NCBI RefSeq assembly: GCF_029910215.1
Contig: NZ_CP110395.1
Location: forward strand, 682,001 to 746,000
DNA from: Paraburkholderia sp. D15
GTDB taxonomy: Bacteria > Pseudomonadota > Gammaproteobacteria > Burkholderiales > Burkholderiaceae
DNA length: 64,000 nucleotides
Direction of reading: 5' to 3'
Positions 20,711-30,877 of the stretch are shown piece after piece (the stretch's first letter is position 1; every line of letters begins with the position of its first letter). The position numbers and the translations under genes are program-made. The notes beneath the pieces are model-generated. The model worked only from the letters and a program-made list of their open reading frames with translations, did not search any database and had not been told where the DNA came from.

Positions 20711-21391
20711 TTAGAGCGACGTGCCTTTGACAAAGAATTCCTTGCGGCCGCGCATGGTTTCGATGCGTTCGGCGAGTAGCGCAAGGTCCGCGTCGGAGTC
20801 GAGCGGATTCAGATGTTCGGCGTTGACCGTCAGCACCGGCGTGCGGTCATAGTGATAGAAGAACTCGTTGTACGCGTCGCACAGCGCATGCAGGTAGGCG
20901 TCGGAGATCTGCAGCTCCATCGGCACCGCGCGTTTCTGGATACGCGCGAACAGCACCTCGGGACTGGCCTGCAGATAGACCACGAAATCCGGTGCGGGCG
21001 CGCTGACGTCGAGCTTCGCGGCGAGCGCGCGATACAACTGCCACTCGTCTTCCTGCAATGTCAGACGCGCGAAGATGTCGTTCTTCTGCGTCATGAAATC
21101 GGCGATCAACGGTGTGCCGGACACCTGCGCGGCGATCACCTCCTGCGCTTGCTGCGCGCGCTGCAAAGCGAAATGCAACTGCGCGGGCAATGCGTAACGC
21201 GTCGTATCGCGATAGAAACGTTCGAGAAACGGATTGTCCTGCGGACGCTCGAACAACTCCTGCATCGACCAGCGCTGCGCGAGGCGGCGCGCCAGCGACG
21301 TCTTGCCGACGCCGATCGGCCCTTCGATCGCGAGATAGCCGAACGGCGGCCGCAGTTGCGGCGCGGTGACCGTGAGCGGTGTCGAATTCAT
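20711..21391 (-). CDS. deoxynucleoside kinase
   Basis: The 226-residue protein has the P-loop EGPIGVGKTS at residues 23-32 and the general pattern of the dAK/dGK family, which phosphorylates deoxynucleosides for salvage. The start ATGA overlaps the folK stop by 4 bases, so translation is coupled. The sugar and base preference cannot be told from the sequence. This kinase between folK and panB is the normal arrangement in Burkholderia relatives. Confidence 0.88.
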   Translation of the reverse strand: MNSTPLTVTAPQLRPPFGYLAIEGPIGVGKTSLARRLAQRWSMQELFERPQDNPFLERFYRDTTRYALPAQLHFALQRAQQAQEVIAAQVSGTPLIADFMTQKNDIFARLTLQEDEWQLYRALAAKLDVSAPAPDFVVYLQASPEVLFARIQKRAVPMELQISDAYLHALCDAYNEFFYHYDRTPVLTVNAEHLNPLDSDADLALLAERIETMRGRKEFFVKGTSL

Positions 21392-21939
21392 TCGCAGCGG
21401 CCTTTGCCGGTCGCTGCGCTATCGCTGGCGGCCAATGCATTGAGCATGGGGCACTGGCACGGCCCTTTCACCTTTTCGATGCGCTGATCGCTGACACCGG
21501 CGAGCAGCGCGTCGGCGCGGCCGTGTTGCGGAATGATCAGCGTGGGGTCGATCTCGACCAGCGGCACCAGCACGAAAGCGCGTTCGACCAGACGCGGATG
21601 CGGCACGATCAGATCGGCTTCGTCGATCGATTGATCGCCGAACAGCAGAATGTCGAGATCGAGCGTGCGCGGTGCATTGCGAAACGGCCGCTCGCGGCCG
21701 AAGTGATGCTCGATCTTGTGGCACAGCGCCAGCAGATGGCGCACGGGGAGCGTCGTGTCCAGCTTCACGACGCAGTTGAAATAATCGTCACCGCCCGCGT
21801 CGATCGGGGCAGTGCGATACAGGCTCGACTTGGCGAGCACGCTGATGGTGTGCTGTTGTGCGAGGCACACCACCGCGTCTTTCAGGGTCTGGCGCGCGTC
21901 CCCGAGATTCGCGCCGAGGCCGAGATAAGCAACCGTCAT
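21388..21939 (-). CDS. folK: hydroxymethyldihydropterin pyrophosphokinase
   Basis: A 183-residue HPPK that transfers pyrophosphate from ATP to the pterin precursor of folate. The N-terminal YLGLGANLGD, the RTAPID loop and the RTLDLDILLFGD motif with metal-binding aspartates are present. It lies 48 bases after pcnB on the same strand and overlaps the kinase gene by 4 bases. Confidence 0.96.
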   Translation of the reverse strand: MTVAYLGLGANLGDARQTLKDAVVCLAQQHTISVLAKSSLYRTAPIDAGGDDYFNCVVKLDTTLPVRHLLALCHKIEHHFGRERPFRNAPRTLDLDILLFGDQSIDEADLIVPHPRLVERAFVLVPLVEIDPTLIIPQHGRADALLAGVSDQRIEKVKGPCQCPMLNALAASDSAATGKGRCE

Positions 21940-21987
21940 GGCATAACTTCCTGCAACTATCGTTCGACGGCTTCAGCGAACGCTCTG

Positions 21988-23598
21988 TCAGTCTTCGTGC
22001 GGGCCGTCGTGGTCCGCGCCGCTGTCCGTGCGTTCGGCTGGCGTGCCGCCCTCCAATCCGTCGCCCGTTTTGCGGTTTCTGGCGCCACTGCTGCGCCGCC
22101 GGCGTTTTCGGGGGCTCCGGTCCTTCCCGCCTTGCGTGAGCAATGCTTCACGCGCGGCAATGTCTCCTTCGATGAACTCCGTCCACCATGCGCCGACCGA
22201 CTCGTCGAGTTCGCCGGATTGGCAGCGCAACAGGAGGAAATCATACCCCGCTCTAAATCTTTGGTGTTCCAGCAGCTTCAGCGCGCTGCGGCCCGAGCGT
22301 TTTTCGAGGCGCAACTGCAGGCCCCAGATCTCGCGCATGTCGGCGGAGAAGCGCTTGTGGATCGCGAGTTTCTCGGTCTGCATGTCGAGCACTTCGTCCA
22401 TCGCGCGATGCAGCGCCGGGACCGGGTACTCGCCGTTCGCCTCGAACTTCTGCCAGCGCTGCTGCACGTCGTGCCACAGCAGCGTGGCGAACAGGAAGCC
22501 CGGCGACACCGGCTTGCCGGCGCGCACGCGGGCATCCGTATTGTTCAGCGCCAGCGTGATGAATTTTTCGCCGATGGGCTGTTCCAGCACTACGTCGAGC
22601 AAGGGCAGCAGACCGTGATGCAGGCCTTCCTGGCGCAGCCTTTTCAGGCAGGCGAGCGCGTGACCCGACAGCATCAGCTTGAGCATCTCGTCGAACAGAC
22701 GCGCGGCCGGCACGTTGTTGATCAGGTCGGCCATCTCGGTGATCGGCGCGCGGGTGCTGGCTTCGATCTCGAAGTCGAGCTTCGCGGCGAAACGCACGAC
22801 GCGCAGCATGCGCACCGGATCTTCGCGGTAACGCGTGGCCGGATCGCCGATCATGCGCAAGAGACGCGCACGCATGTCGGCGATGCCGTTGTGATAGTCC
22901 AGCACGGTTTGCGTGGCCGGATCGTAGTACATCGCGTTGATCGTGAAGTCGCGGCGGGTGGCGTCTTCGTGCTGTTCGCCCCACACGTTGTCGCGCAGCA
23001 CGCGGCCGCTCGCGTCCACCGCGTGAGTGCGGCGGTCGAGTTCGTCGCGCTTCAGACGGCGCGGCGGCGCGGCGTCGGCGGCGGGTTGATCGACCAGCGC
23101 GCGGAACGTGGAGGTTTCGATGATTTCCTGACCGAACTGCACGTGCACGATCTGAAAGCGCCGGCCGATGATGCGCGCGCGGCGGAACAGCTTCTGCACC
23201 TGTTCCGGCGTGGCGTCGGTCGCGACGTCGAAGTCTTTCGGCTTGATGCCGAGCAGCAGATCGCGCACCGCCCCGCCGACGATGAACGCGCGATGCCCGG
23301 CCTGTTGCAGGCCCTCGGTCACGCGGATCGCATTGCGTGAGATCAGCGATTGATCGATGCCGTGCACGTCGTGCGGAATGATGACGGGCACGTCCGGATC
23401 GCGTGTGGCGTTTGCGGCCGAGCCGGCGCGCGCCGGTTTGCGGCGCGCCTTCGCGGTGTCGGATGCCGCGGCGCGCGCGCTGGTGCGTTTGCGTGCCGGT
23501 GCGCTGCCGGATTCGTCGGCTTCGGTGTCGGCGGGCGGGGTGTCGTCAGCGGGCGCCGAGTCCTGGCCGAATAGCTTGCGGATGAGTTTTTTGATCAC
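21988..23598 (-). CDS. pcnB: poly(A) polymerase I
   Basis: A 536-residue nucleotidyltransferase of the CCA-adding/poly(A) polymerase superfamily. The core has GGAVRDLLLG and KDFDVATDAT with the catalytic aspartates at about residues 110-145. The N-terminal 65 and C-terminal 50 residues are basic, low-complexity tails (KRRRRSSG near the end), as in PcnB and unlike the shorter tRNA nucleotidyltransferases. It adds 3' tails that speed RNA decay. The start overlaps the upstream HAD gene by 4 bases. Confidence 0.93.
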   Translation of the reverse strand: MIKKLIRKLFGQDSAPADDTPPADTEADESGSAPARKRTSARAAASDTAKARRKPARAGSAANATRDPDVPVIIPHDVHGIDQSLISRNAIRVTEGLQQAGHRAFIVGGAVRDLLLGIKPKDFDVATDATPEQVQKLFRRARIIGRRFQIVHVQFGQEIIETSTFRALVDQPAADAAPPRRLKRDELDRRTHAVDASGRVLRDNVWGEQHEDATRRDFTINAMYYDPATQTVLDYHNGIADMRARLLRMIGDPATRYREDPVRMLRVVRFAAKLDFEIEASTRAPITEMADLINNVPAARLFDEMLKLMLSGHALACLKRLRQEGLHHGLLPLLDVVLEQPIGEKFITLALNNTDARVRAGKPVSPGFLFATLLWHDVQQRWQKFEANGEYPVPALHRAMDEVLDMQTEKLAIHKRFSADMREIWGLQLRLEKRSGRSALKLLEHQRFRAGYDFLLLRCQSGELDESVGAWWTEFIEGDIAAREALLTQGGKDRSPRKRRRRSSGARNRKTGDGLEGGTPAERTDSGADHDGPHED

Positions 23599-24281
23599 GT
23601 GGCTTGAAAGAGTTCGAGGATGCGCCAGCCTTTGGCCTGCGCATGGGCGCGCAATGTGTCGTCCGGGTTGGTCGCGATGGGATCCGTGACCTTCTCGAGC
23701 AGCGGAATGTCGTTGTGCGAGTCGCTATAGAAATAGCTGTGCTCGAAATCGCGCCAGGTCTTGCCGAGCGACGCGAGCCACGCTTCGGTGCGGACGATCT
23801 TGCCTTCCTTGTAGCTCGGCGTGCCGGTGGGGCGGCCGGTGTACGGCGAATGCGGCTGGCCGTCGACGGTTTCCGCCTCGCAGGCGATCAGCGCGTCGAC
23901 GCCGAACGCCTGGGCGATCGGGCGGGTGATGAATTCGTTGGTGGCCGTGACCACGCAACACAGATCGCCCGCCTCGCGGTGCTGGCGCACGAGTTCGAGC
24001 GCGACCGGAAAGATGGCCGGCGTGATCACTTCGTGCATGTACTGCGCGTGAAGCCCGGCGAGTTCCGCGCGCGTGTAGCGGGACAGCGGCGTGAGCATGG
24101 CGATCAGATAGGCGTGAATGTCGAGCTTGCCGGCTTTGTAGTCGGCGAAAAAGCGGTCGTTTTCACGGGCGAAATTTTCGGCGTCGACCATGCCTTGTTT
24201 CACCATGAAGCGGCCCCATTCGTGGTCGCTGTCGGTGGGAATGAGCGTGTGGTCGAGATCGAACAGTGCGAGATTAGCCAT
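23595..24281 (-). CDS. HAD-family (SerB-like, class IB) phosphatase
   Basis: The 228-residue protein starts with the HAD motif FDLDHTLIPTDSD (nucleophile and general acid aspartates), has the TATNEF motif II region and the C-terminal acidic motif YSDSHNDIPLLE. It belongs to the phosphoserine phosphatase-like subfamily IB; the true substrate is unknown. It overlaps hda by 8 bases and pcnB by 4, so the three are translationally linked. Confidence 0.9.
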   Translation of the reverse strand: MANLALFDLDHTLIPTDSDHEWGRFMVKQGMVDAENFARENDRFFADYKAGKLDIHAYLIAMLTPLSRYTRAELAGLHAQYMHEVITPAIFPVALELVRQHREAGDLCCVVTATNEFITRPIAQAFGVDALIACEAETVDGQPHSPYTGRPTGTPSYKEGKIVRTEAWLASLGKTWRDFEHSYFYSDSHNDIPLLEKVTDPIATNPDDTLRAHAQAKGWRILELFQAT

Positions 24282-25023
24282 GGGGGCCTATTTTACTTGA
24301 AGCGGATGGCGCGGCGTGTGAACCCGCCTGCGAGTCGTCCGGCGAGGCCAGCATGGTGCGCAGGAGCGGCAGCGTGACCGCGCGCTTCTGTTCGAGCGAG
24401 AAGCGGTCGAGCGCGTCGAGCAGCGCCATCAGGCTCGGCATGTCGCGGCGAAAGTGCGTGAGCAGATAGGCGGGGACATCGTCGGCGAGCATCAGGCCGC
24501 GCTCGCGCGCCGCGTGTTTCAGCACCGCGGCCTTGCCTTCGTCGGGCAGCGGTGCGAGGTGGAACACGAGTCCCCAGCCGAGCCGCGTGCGCAGGTCCTC
24601 GCGCACCGTCATGCCGATCGGCGCCGCGTTGCCGGCGGCGACCAGCGCGCTGGTGGGATGCGCGCGCACCTCGTTGAACAGGTTGAAGACGGCAATCTGC
24701 TGCGCGGCGGACAAGCCGTCGCAATCGTCGATCGCGTACAGGGCCACGCGCGGATCGAAGCTGAACGCGGCGAGGCTGCTCTGCGGACTGGCGTAGCGCG
24801 CATGGCCCGGCGGCGCTTCGTGCACCAGCGCCTGCAGCAGATGCGTGCGGCCGCTGCCGGCCTCGCCCCACAGGTAGAAGGTGCGATCGGCGACCGGCCC
24901 GGCGGCGAGCGCGTTGTCGAGCTCACGCAGACGCGTGACCAGCTCGGCGTTGGCGCCGGCGAAGAAATTGTCGAATGTCGATGGCGGCGGGGTGCCGAGA
25001 TCGAGCGTCAGTTGACGAAGCAC
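24274..25023 (-). CDS. hda: DnaA regulatory inactivator Hda
   Basis: A 249-residue DnaA-paralogue AAA+ protein that stimulates DnaA-ATP hydrolysis together with the loaded beta clamp, preventing re-initiation. The N-terminal QLTLDLG is a clamp-binding peptide, the P-loop region reads GEAGSGRTH, in which arginine replaces the usual lysine, and YAIDDCDGL resembles Walker B. The 75-base gap to the upstream transporter gene leaves open a shared transcript. Confidence 0.93.
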   Translation of the reverse strand: MLRQLTLDLGTPPPSTFDNFFAGANAELVTRLRELDNALAAGPVADRTFYLWGEAGSGRTHLLQALVHEAPPGHARYASPQSSLAAFSFDPRVALYAIDDCDGLSAAQQIAVFNLFNEVRAHPTSALVAAGNAAPIGMTVREDLRTRLGWGLVFHLAPLPDEGKAAVLKHAARERGLMLADDVPAYLLTHFRRDMPSLMALLDALDRFSLEQKRAVTLPLLRTMLASPDDSQAGSHAAPSASSKIGPHG

Positions 25024-25098
25024 AGTTAGGTGAATGCCGAAAATAAGGCTAAGCCGCGGAGGGCCCGGCAGGCGGGCCGAAAAAAGGTCGCTGGGCGA

Positions 25099-26175
25099 TC
25101 AATTGTTATACAGCGTGCTGGCGAGGTAGCTCTGGCGCAACTCGCGCATGGCCACCGACAGAATCGCGCTGACCGGCAACGCGAGCAGCACCCCGAAAAA
25201 GCCGAACAACTGACCGAATGCGAGCAACGCGAAAATGACCGCGAGCGGATGCAGGCCGATCCGTTCGCCGACCAGACGCGGCGTCAGATAGAAACTTTCG
25301 ACAATCTGGCCGATGCCGTAAATCACCGCGACCGCGCCGAAGCCGTACCAGCTGCCGAACTGTAGCAGCGCGGCCAGCAAGGCCAGCGCGAGTCCGGTCG
25401 CAAAGCCGATATACGGGATGAACACCGCGAGCCCGGTGAAAATGCCCACCGGCAACGCAATCTCGAACCCGGCGAGGGTCAGCGCGACCGCATAGTAAAT
25501 GGCCAGCACGGCCATCACCAGCAACTGGCCGCGCAGGTATTGCGACAGCATCTGGTCCATGTCGCGCGCGAGTTGCAGCGTCTTGTCGAGCCAGCGGCGC
25601 GGCACCACGCTTTGCAGGCGCGCCAGCATGCGGTTCCAGTCGTACAGCAGATAGAACAGCACGAGCGGCACCATCACCAGATTGCCGACCACCGTCATCA
25701 TCAGATTGCCGCTGGTGCGGATCGAGGTCCACGCGTACAGCGCGACGGTCTGCGCGCTGCCTTCCAGCTGGCCCATCACCAGATCGCGGATGCTGGCGAA
25801 ATCGAGCGAATCGGCCAGTCCGAGCGCGGCCAGCTTGGGTTGCAGCCACGCGCTCACGTGCGCGAACAGCACCGGCACCTGCTGGCGCAACTGCGGCACT
25901 TCCTTCTGGATCACCGCGAGCACCAGCAGCACGAGCAGCGTCATGAGCAGCGAGAACACCAGCATCATCAGCAATGCGGCGAGGCCGCGCGGCACGCGCC
26001 GGCGCACCATCCACGCGACGCCGGGCTGCAGGATGTAGGCGAGAATCGCGCCGAGCAGGAAGGGCGTGAGGACCGGACTCAACAGCCAGAGCAGAATGCC
26101 GATGCCCAGCGCGATGGCGAGCCAGACGAAGGCGCGGCGCTGAACGGGCGTCAGAATCGAGGAGTTCGGTTGCAA
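25099..26175 (-). CDS. AI-2E family transporter (PerM/YdiK-like)
   Basis: The 358-residue protein is strongly hydrophobic, with about eight predicted membrane segments and the family's long loop between segments two and three (residues about 90-160). Relatives include permeases and Na+/H+ antiporter-like proteins; AI-2 export is proven for few, so I give no substrate. It diverges from purM across a 100-base region with a palindrome. Confidence 0.9.
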   Translation of the reverse strand: MQPNSSILTPVQRRAFVWLAIALGIGILLWLLSPVLTPFLLGAILAYILQPGVAWMVRRRVPRGLAALLMMLVFSLLMTLLVLLVLAVIQKEVPQLRQQVPVLFAHVSAWLQPKLAALGLADSLDFASIRDLVMGQLEGSAQTVALYAWTSIRTSGNLMMTVVGNLVMVPLVLFYLLYDWNRMLARLQSVVPRRWLDKTLQLARDMDQMLSQYLRGQLLVMAVLAIYYAVALTLAGFEIALPVGIFTGLAVFIPYIGFATGLALALLAALLQFGSWYGFGAVAVIYGIGQIVESFYLTPRLVGERIGLHPLAVIFALLAFGQLFGFFGVLLALPVSAILSVAMRELRQSYLASTLYNN

Positions 26176-26237
26176 AGTGTGTTTCCCAGCTGTCGTCGGA
26201 CCGGATTAATCAAATTCCAGCCAGCCGGCCGGCATCG

Positions 26238-26256
26238 GGTAAAATCGCATTTTACC
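26238..26256. promoter_or_regulatory. perfect palindrome upstream of purM
   Basis: GGTAAAATCGCATTTTACC has two 8-base arms around CGC and ends 19 bases before the purM ATG. TAAAAT inside the left arm could be a -10 box, so a protein bound here would block the promoter. It does not match the enterobacterial PurR box. Confidence 0.55.
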
Positions 26257-26275
26257 GACCTTCGAGCTCTTCCCC

Positions 26276-27343
26276 ATGAATCAACCGAAATCCGCCCCGA
26301 ATTCAACTGATTCGGCCCAAGGTTTGTCGTATCGCGACGCCGGCGTGGATATCGACGCGGGCGACGCCCTCGTCGACGCGATCAAGCCTTTCGCCAAAAA
26401 GACGATGCGCGACGGCGTACTCGGCGGCATCGGCGGATTCGGCGCACTGTTCGAAGTGCCGAAGAAGTACAAGGAGCCGGTCCTCGTGTCGGGTACCGAC
26501 GGCGTGGGCACCAAGCTGCGCCTCGCATTCCAGCTGAACAAGCACGACACGGTCGGCCAGGATCTGGTCGCGATGAGCGTGAACGACATTCTCGTGCAAG
26601 GCGCCGAGCCGCTGTTCTTCCTCGACTACTTCGCCTGCGGCAAGCTGGACGTCGGCACGGCGGCCACGGTCGTGAAGGGCATCGCGCATGGTTGCGAACT
26701 GTCGGGTTGCGCGCTGATCGGCGGCGAAACGGCGGAAATGCCGGGCATGTATCCGGACGGCGAGTACGACCTGGCCGGTTTCGCGGTCGGCGCGGTGGAA
26801 AAGAGCAAGATTATCGACGGCAGCACGATCGCCCCGGGCGATGTGGTGCTGGGTCTCGCATCGAGCGGGATTCACTCGAACGGTTTTTCGCTGGTGCGCA
26901 AGATCATCGAGCGCGCGCAGCCGGATCTGAACGCGGATTTCGACGGCCGTTCGCTGGCCGACGCGCTGATGGCGCCCACGCACATCTACGTGAAGCCGCT
27001 GCTGGCGCTGATGCAGCAGATCACCGTGAAGGGCATGGCGCACATCACGGGCGGCGGTCTGGTCGAAAACATTCCGCGCGTGTTGCGCGAAGGTTTGACG
27101 GCCGAGCTGGATCATCGCAGCTGGCCGCTGCCGCCGCTGTTCTCGTGGCTGCAGAAGCACGGCGGCGTGGCGGATGCGGAAATGCATCGCGTGTTCAACT
27201 GCGGGATCGGCATGGCGGTGGTCGTGTCGTCGGCGGATGCCGAGGCAGCGATCGGTTTGCTGTCGGCGGCCGGCGAGCAGGTCTGGAAGATCGGTACGAT
27301 TCGCGAAAGCGCGGCCGGTGAAGCGCAGACGGTGGTGGTGTAA
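26276..27343 (+). CDS. purM: phosphoribosylformylglycinamidine cyclo-ligase (AIR synthetase)
   Basis: A 355-residue enzyme of de novo purine synthesis that closes the imidazole ring. The motifs [30 protein letters not shown] and [11 protein letters not shown] are all present, and the ATP-binding [10 protein letters not shown] is near residue 261. No strong Shine-Dalgarno sequence precedes the ATG. It ends in a strong terminator before miaA. Confidence 0.97.
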   Translation: MNQPKSAPNSTDSAQGLSYRDAGVDIDAGDALVDAIKPFAKKTMRDGVLGGIGGFGALFEVPKKYKEPVLVSGTDGVGTKLRLAFQLNKHDTVGQDLVAMSVNDILVQGAEPLFFLDYFACGKLDVGTAATVVKGIAHGCELSGCALIGGETAEMPGMYPDGEYDLAGFAVGAVEKSKIIDGSTIAPGDVVLGLASSGIHSNGFSLVRKIIERAQPDLNADFDGRSLADALMAPTHIYVKPLLALMQQITVKGMAHITGGGLVENIPRVLREGLTAELDHRSWPLPPLFSWLQKHGGVADAEMHRVFNCGIGMAVVVSSADAEAAIGLLSAAGEQVWKIGTIRESAAGEAQTVVV

Positions 27344-27405
27344 CGCGCGGCTTTGATTCGCGGCTCGCTTGCCGGAATCAAGGCCAAAGCCGAAACTGAA
27401 TTGGA

Positions 27406-27456
27406 AAAGCCCGCGCGGTGTGCGAATAGCACGCCGCGCGGGCTTTCGGTTTTTTG
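27406..27456 (+). terminator. strong terminator between purM and miaA
   Basis: An 18-base-pair stem (27406-27423 with 27429-27446, one G-T pair) with loop GAATA is followed by a run of six Ts. An A-run precedes the stem, so it may also stop miaA transcription from the other side. Confidence 0.88.
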
Positions 27457-27546
27457 GGCTTAGGGTTTCAGGTTTTTTTGCGTTTGCTGTTTCCGCGTCG
27501 GGGCATTCATCGCCGAGCGCTCAAACGCCACGGTTTTTCAAGACTT

Positions 27547-28494
27547 TCACAGCGCCGCTTCAATCGCTTCGAGCACGCGTGCCGTCGCGTCCGGATCGCA
27601 GCAATCCACCACCACCCGCTCCGTCATGCCGCGCAGCCACGTGAGCTGCCGCTTGCATAACTGCCGTGTCGCAAACACGCCTTTGTCGCGCATGGTCGGG
27701 TAATCGACCGCGCCGTCGAGGTATTCCCACACCTGCCGGTAGCCGACGCAACGCATCGACGGCATCTCGGGCGTCAGATCGCCACGTTCGCGCAGTTTCA
27801 CCACTTCGTCGACGAAACCGCCCGACAGCATCGCGTCGAAGCGTTGCTCGATGCGCGCATGCAGCCAGCTACGCTCGGACGGCTCGAGCGCGACCGGCAC
27901 GAAGCGCCATTGGGCGGCGGCATCGTCCGTTTTGACGGGCGCGGCCAGCAGGTCCGACATCGGCTGGCCGGTCAGCGTGAATACTTCCAGCGCACGTTGA
28001 ATCCGCTGCGAATCGTTCGGCGCGAGGCGCGCGGCGGCGACCGGATCGACGGCGGCGAGGCGCGCGTGCAGCGCGGGCCAGCCTTCGCGGGCGGCGTCGG
28101 CGTCCAGCGTGGCGCGCACGTCGGCGTCGGCGGCGGGGAGATCGTTCAGGCCCTGCGTGAGGGCCTTGTAGTACAGCATCGTGCCGCCGACCAGCAGCGG
28201 CAGCCGCCCGCGCGCGTGGATCTCGCCGCACAGCCGCAATGTGTCGGCGCGAAACTGCGCGGCGGAATAGCTATCCGTCGGGTCGACGATATCGATCAGG
28301 TGGTGCGGCGCGACCGCGCGTTCCCCGGCGGTCGGCTTGGCGGTGCCGATATCCATCTCGCGATACACCAGCGCCGAATCGACGCTGATGATTTCGACCG
28401 GCCGCCGCGCGGCGAGAGCCAGCGCGGCGGCGGTTTTCCCGGAGGCGGTCGGACCCAGCAGGCAGGGGACCGGCGTAGCGATAGTCGAGGTCAT
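27547..28494 (-). CDS. miaA: tRNA dimethylallyltransferase
   Basis: The 315-residue enzyme prenylates A37 of tRNAs that read UNN codons. The P-loop GPTASGKT is at residues 12-19, followed by [18 protein letters not shown] and the later [14 protein letters not shown]. It lies 43 bases after mutL on the same strand, the order mutL-miaA known from many proteobacteria. Confidence 0.97.
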   Translation of the reverse strand: MTSTIATPVPCLLGPTASGKTAAALALAARRPVEIISVDSALVYREMDIGTAKPTAGERAVAPHHLIDIVDPTDSYSAAQFRADTLRLCGEIHARGRLPLLVGGTMLYYKALTQGLNDLPAADADVRATLDADAAREGWPALHARLAAVDPVAAARLAPNDSQRIQRALEVFTLTGQPMSDLLAAPVKTDDAAAQWRFVPVALEPSERSWLHARIEQRFDAMLSGGFVDEVVKLRERGDLTPEMPSMRCVGYRQVWEYLDGAVDYPTMRDKGVFATRQLCKRQLTWLRGMTERVVVDCCDPDATARVLEAIEAAL

Positions 28495-28537
28495 GCGTGC
28501 ATTCGCCCGTGTTGAAGCCAGATCGGCGAATCCACCG

Positions 28538-30646
28538 TCACTGCCCGCGCATGAACAGCCGATCGAGATCGGACAGCGTCAGTTGATACCACGTCGGACG
28601 GCCGTGATTGCATTGGTCGGCGCGCTCGGTCGCTTCCATCTGACGCAGCAGCGCGTTCATTTCGTCGAGCGTGAGACGCCGGTTCGCGCGCACCGCGTGA
28701 TGACAGGCGAGCGTGCCGAGCAATTCGTGCTGACGCTCGGTCAGCACGCGCGATCCGCCGAACGCATGCAGGTCGGACAGCACCGCGCGCGCCAGCGCCT
28801 GCAGATCGGCGTCCTTCAGCAGCGCGGGGACTGCGCGGATCGCGAGCGTGGTCGGCGACAGCACGGCGAGGTCGAAGCCGAGCGCGTCGAGCGTATCGCG
28901 CTCTTCTTCCACCGTGCCGATTTCGATCGGATCGGCCTGCATCGACAGCGGAATCAGCAGCGGTTGCACGGCGATCGTGCGGTCGGCCAGCGCGTTCTTG
29001 AACTGCTCGTACAGAATCCGCTCGTGCGCGGCGTGCATGTCGACGATCACGAGGCCGTGCGCGTTCTGCGCCAGCACGTAGATGCCGTGAATCTGGCCGA
29101 GCGCGAAGCCGAGCGGTTGTTCGTCGGCCGCGTTGAAGGCGGGCGATGCATAGGCCAATGCCGATGCGTTGTACGGCGACGCGCCTTCGGCGGCCGAGTC
29201 GCGCGCTTCGAACAGCGTCGCACCTTCGGCGGTGCCGGCGTGGGTGTCTTTGCGGCCGAACAGCGCGTCGTAGAACGCGAGCGGTTGGGCGACCGGCAGG
29301 GTGCCTTGGGTCATGCGCGCCTGGCGCATCCACGTGTTGCCGGATTGCGATGAACCGAAGCCACCGGAACCGGCGCCGCTGCCACCACCCAATCCACCGG
29401 CGCCTGCTGCGAAGCCCACGCCCGCGCTCGCGCCTGGAGCGCCGCCAGCACCAAACCCGCCAAACCCGCCAAACCCGACGCCGCTGCCAATGCCCGCGCC
29501 GCCCAGCGGCGTCGCGCCGAACGAAGCCGGTGCGCCTGCTGGCGCCAGATGCGCCGCATGACCGCCCGCCGTGGTTTCCGGCGATGCGCCCGCATGCCGC
29601 GCCAGCGCGCGCTGGACCGCGTGGAACACGAACTGGTGGATGGAGCGTGAGTCGCGGAACCGCACTTCGATTTTCGACGGATGCACGTTCACGTCGACCG
29701 CTTCGGGCGGCAGATCGAGGAACAGCACATACGATGGGTAACGCTCGCCGTGCAGCACGTCTTCGTAGGCGGCGCGCACCGCGTGCGTGAGCAGCTTGTC
29801 GCGCACGAAGCGTCCATTGACGAAGAAATACTGCTGGTCCGCGCGCCCGCGGCTCGCGGTCGGCAGACCCGCGCAGCCGTACACGGCCAACGGTCCGGCG
29901 GATTCGTCGAGCGGCAGATGCGCGGTCGCGAACGTGTCGCCGAGAATCTTCGCGACCCGCACGGGCGGTTCGCTGGCGTTCCAGTGCTCGACCGCCTTGC
30001 CGTTATGCAGCACCGAAATCGCGACGTCCGGACGCGCCAGCGCCGCGCGGCGAATCTGTTCGAGGCAGTGGCCGAGTTCGGTCTGTTCGCTTTTCAGGAA
30101 TTTGCGGCGTGCAGGCGTGTTGAAGTACAACTCGCGGACTTCGATCGTGGTGCCCTGCGTGCCGGCGGCCGGGCTCAGCACGCCGGTTTGCGCATCGACG
30201 CGTACCGCGTGCGGCGCCTCGGCGGTGCGGCTCGTGATCGACATTTCCGCGACCGATGCAATCGACGCCAAAGCCTCGCCGCGAAACCCGAGCGTGGCGA
30301 CCGCTTCGAGCTCGGCGAGCGAGCGGATCTTGCTGGTGGCGTGGCGCATCAGCGCGAGCGCGAGTTCGTTCTCGGGGATGCCGCAGCCGTCGTCGGTGAT
30401 CGAGATGCGTTTGACGCCGCCTTCGTCGAGCAGAATGCGCAGCGTTTGCGCGCCGGCGTCGAGAGCGTTTTCCAGCAATTCCTTGACGACCGATGCCGGC
30501 CGCTCCACCACCTCGCCCGCGGCGATCTGGCTGATCAACTGGTCGGGCAGCGGCTGGATCGCGCGCAACGGGCGCGCGGCGGGCGAGGGCGCGGAAGCGG
30601 TAGCGCTGGCAGCGGCGCCGTCGGACGTTTCGGAGATTTCGGACAT
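28538..30646 (-). CDS. mutL: DNA mismatch repair protein MutL
   Basis: The 702-residue protein has the GHKL ATPase motifs [17 protein letters not shown] and [10 protein letters not shown] in the N-terminal 110 residues. The C-terminal domain carries [12 protein letters not shown], which fits the metal-binding DQHA(X)2E(X)4E endonuclease motif, plus ACHHAVRAN and CNHGRP; an endonuclease-active MutL is expected in bacteria without MutH. The linker (about residues 380-440) is a striking glycine/alanine-rich low-complexity stretch. I start at the ATG at 30646 (MSEISE); the frame opens further upstream. Confidence 0.96.
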   Translation of the reverse strand: MSEISETSDGAAASATASAPSPAARPLRAIQPLPDQLISQIAAGEVVERPASVVKELLENALDAGAQTLRILLDEGGVKRISITDDGCGIPENELALALMRHATSKIRSLAELEAVATLGFRGEALASIASVAEMSITSRTAEAPHAVRVDAQTGVLSPAAGTQGTTIEVRELYFNTPARRKFLKSEQTELGHCLEQIRRAALARPDVAISVLHNGKAVEHWNASEPPVRVAKILGDTFATAHLPLDESAGPLAVYGCAGLPTASRGRADQQYFFVNGRFVRDKLLTHAVRAAYEDVLHGERYPSYVLFLDLPPEAVDVNVHPSKIEVRFRDSRSIHQFVFHAVQRALARHAGASPETTAGGHAAHLAPAGAPASFGATPLGGAGIGSGVGFGGFGGFGAGGAPGASAGVGFAAGAGGLGGGSGAGSGGFGSSQSGNTWMRQARMTQGTLPVAQPLAFYDALFGRKDTHAGTAEGATLFEARDSAAEGASPYNASALAYASPAFNAADEQPLGFALGQIHGIYVLAQNAHGLVIVDMHAAHERILYEQFKNALADRTIAVQPLLIPLSMQADPIEIGTVEEERDTLDALGFDLAVLSPTTLAIRAVPALLKDADLQALARAVLSDLHAFGGSRVLTERQHELLGTLACHHAVRANRRLTLDEMNALLRQMEATERADQCNHGRPTWYQLTLSDLDRLFMRGQ

Positions 30647-30877
30647 GGCGAAATTATAGCGATTCGACGCGGTGCGCCGCTGGCGCACTCCACGCCGCAG
30701 TTTTTTAATCGCCGCCGGGCACTTTCTGTATCATGACGCGGTCAATTTCCGGCGGTAGGCTTCTGCCTGCCTTCATCGCCTGCGGGTTGCCCGCACGGTC
30801 GTGCGCGCCGCGCTCAGGTCCGCTCGCGCGGTTCGTTTCGCTTCGTTCGTTAAATCCGTTCAATAGAGGACGCTTCC

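Noticed and set aside
21379..23340. Rightward frame of 653 codons across folK and pcnB
   Set aside because: Antisense to two well-supported genes and without start signals.
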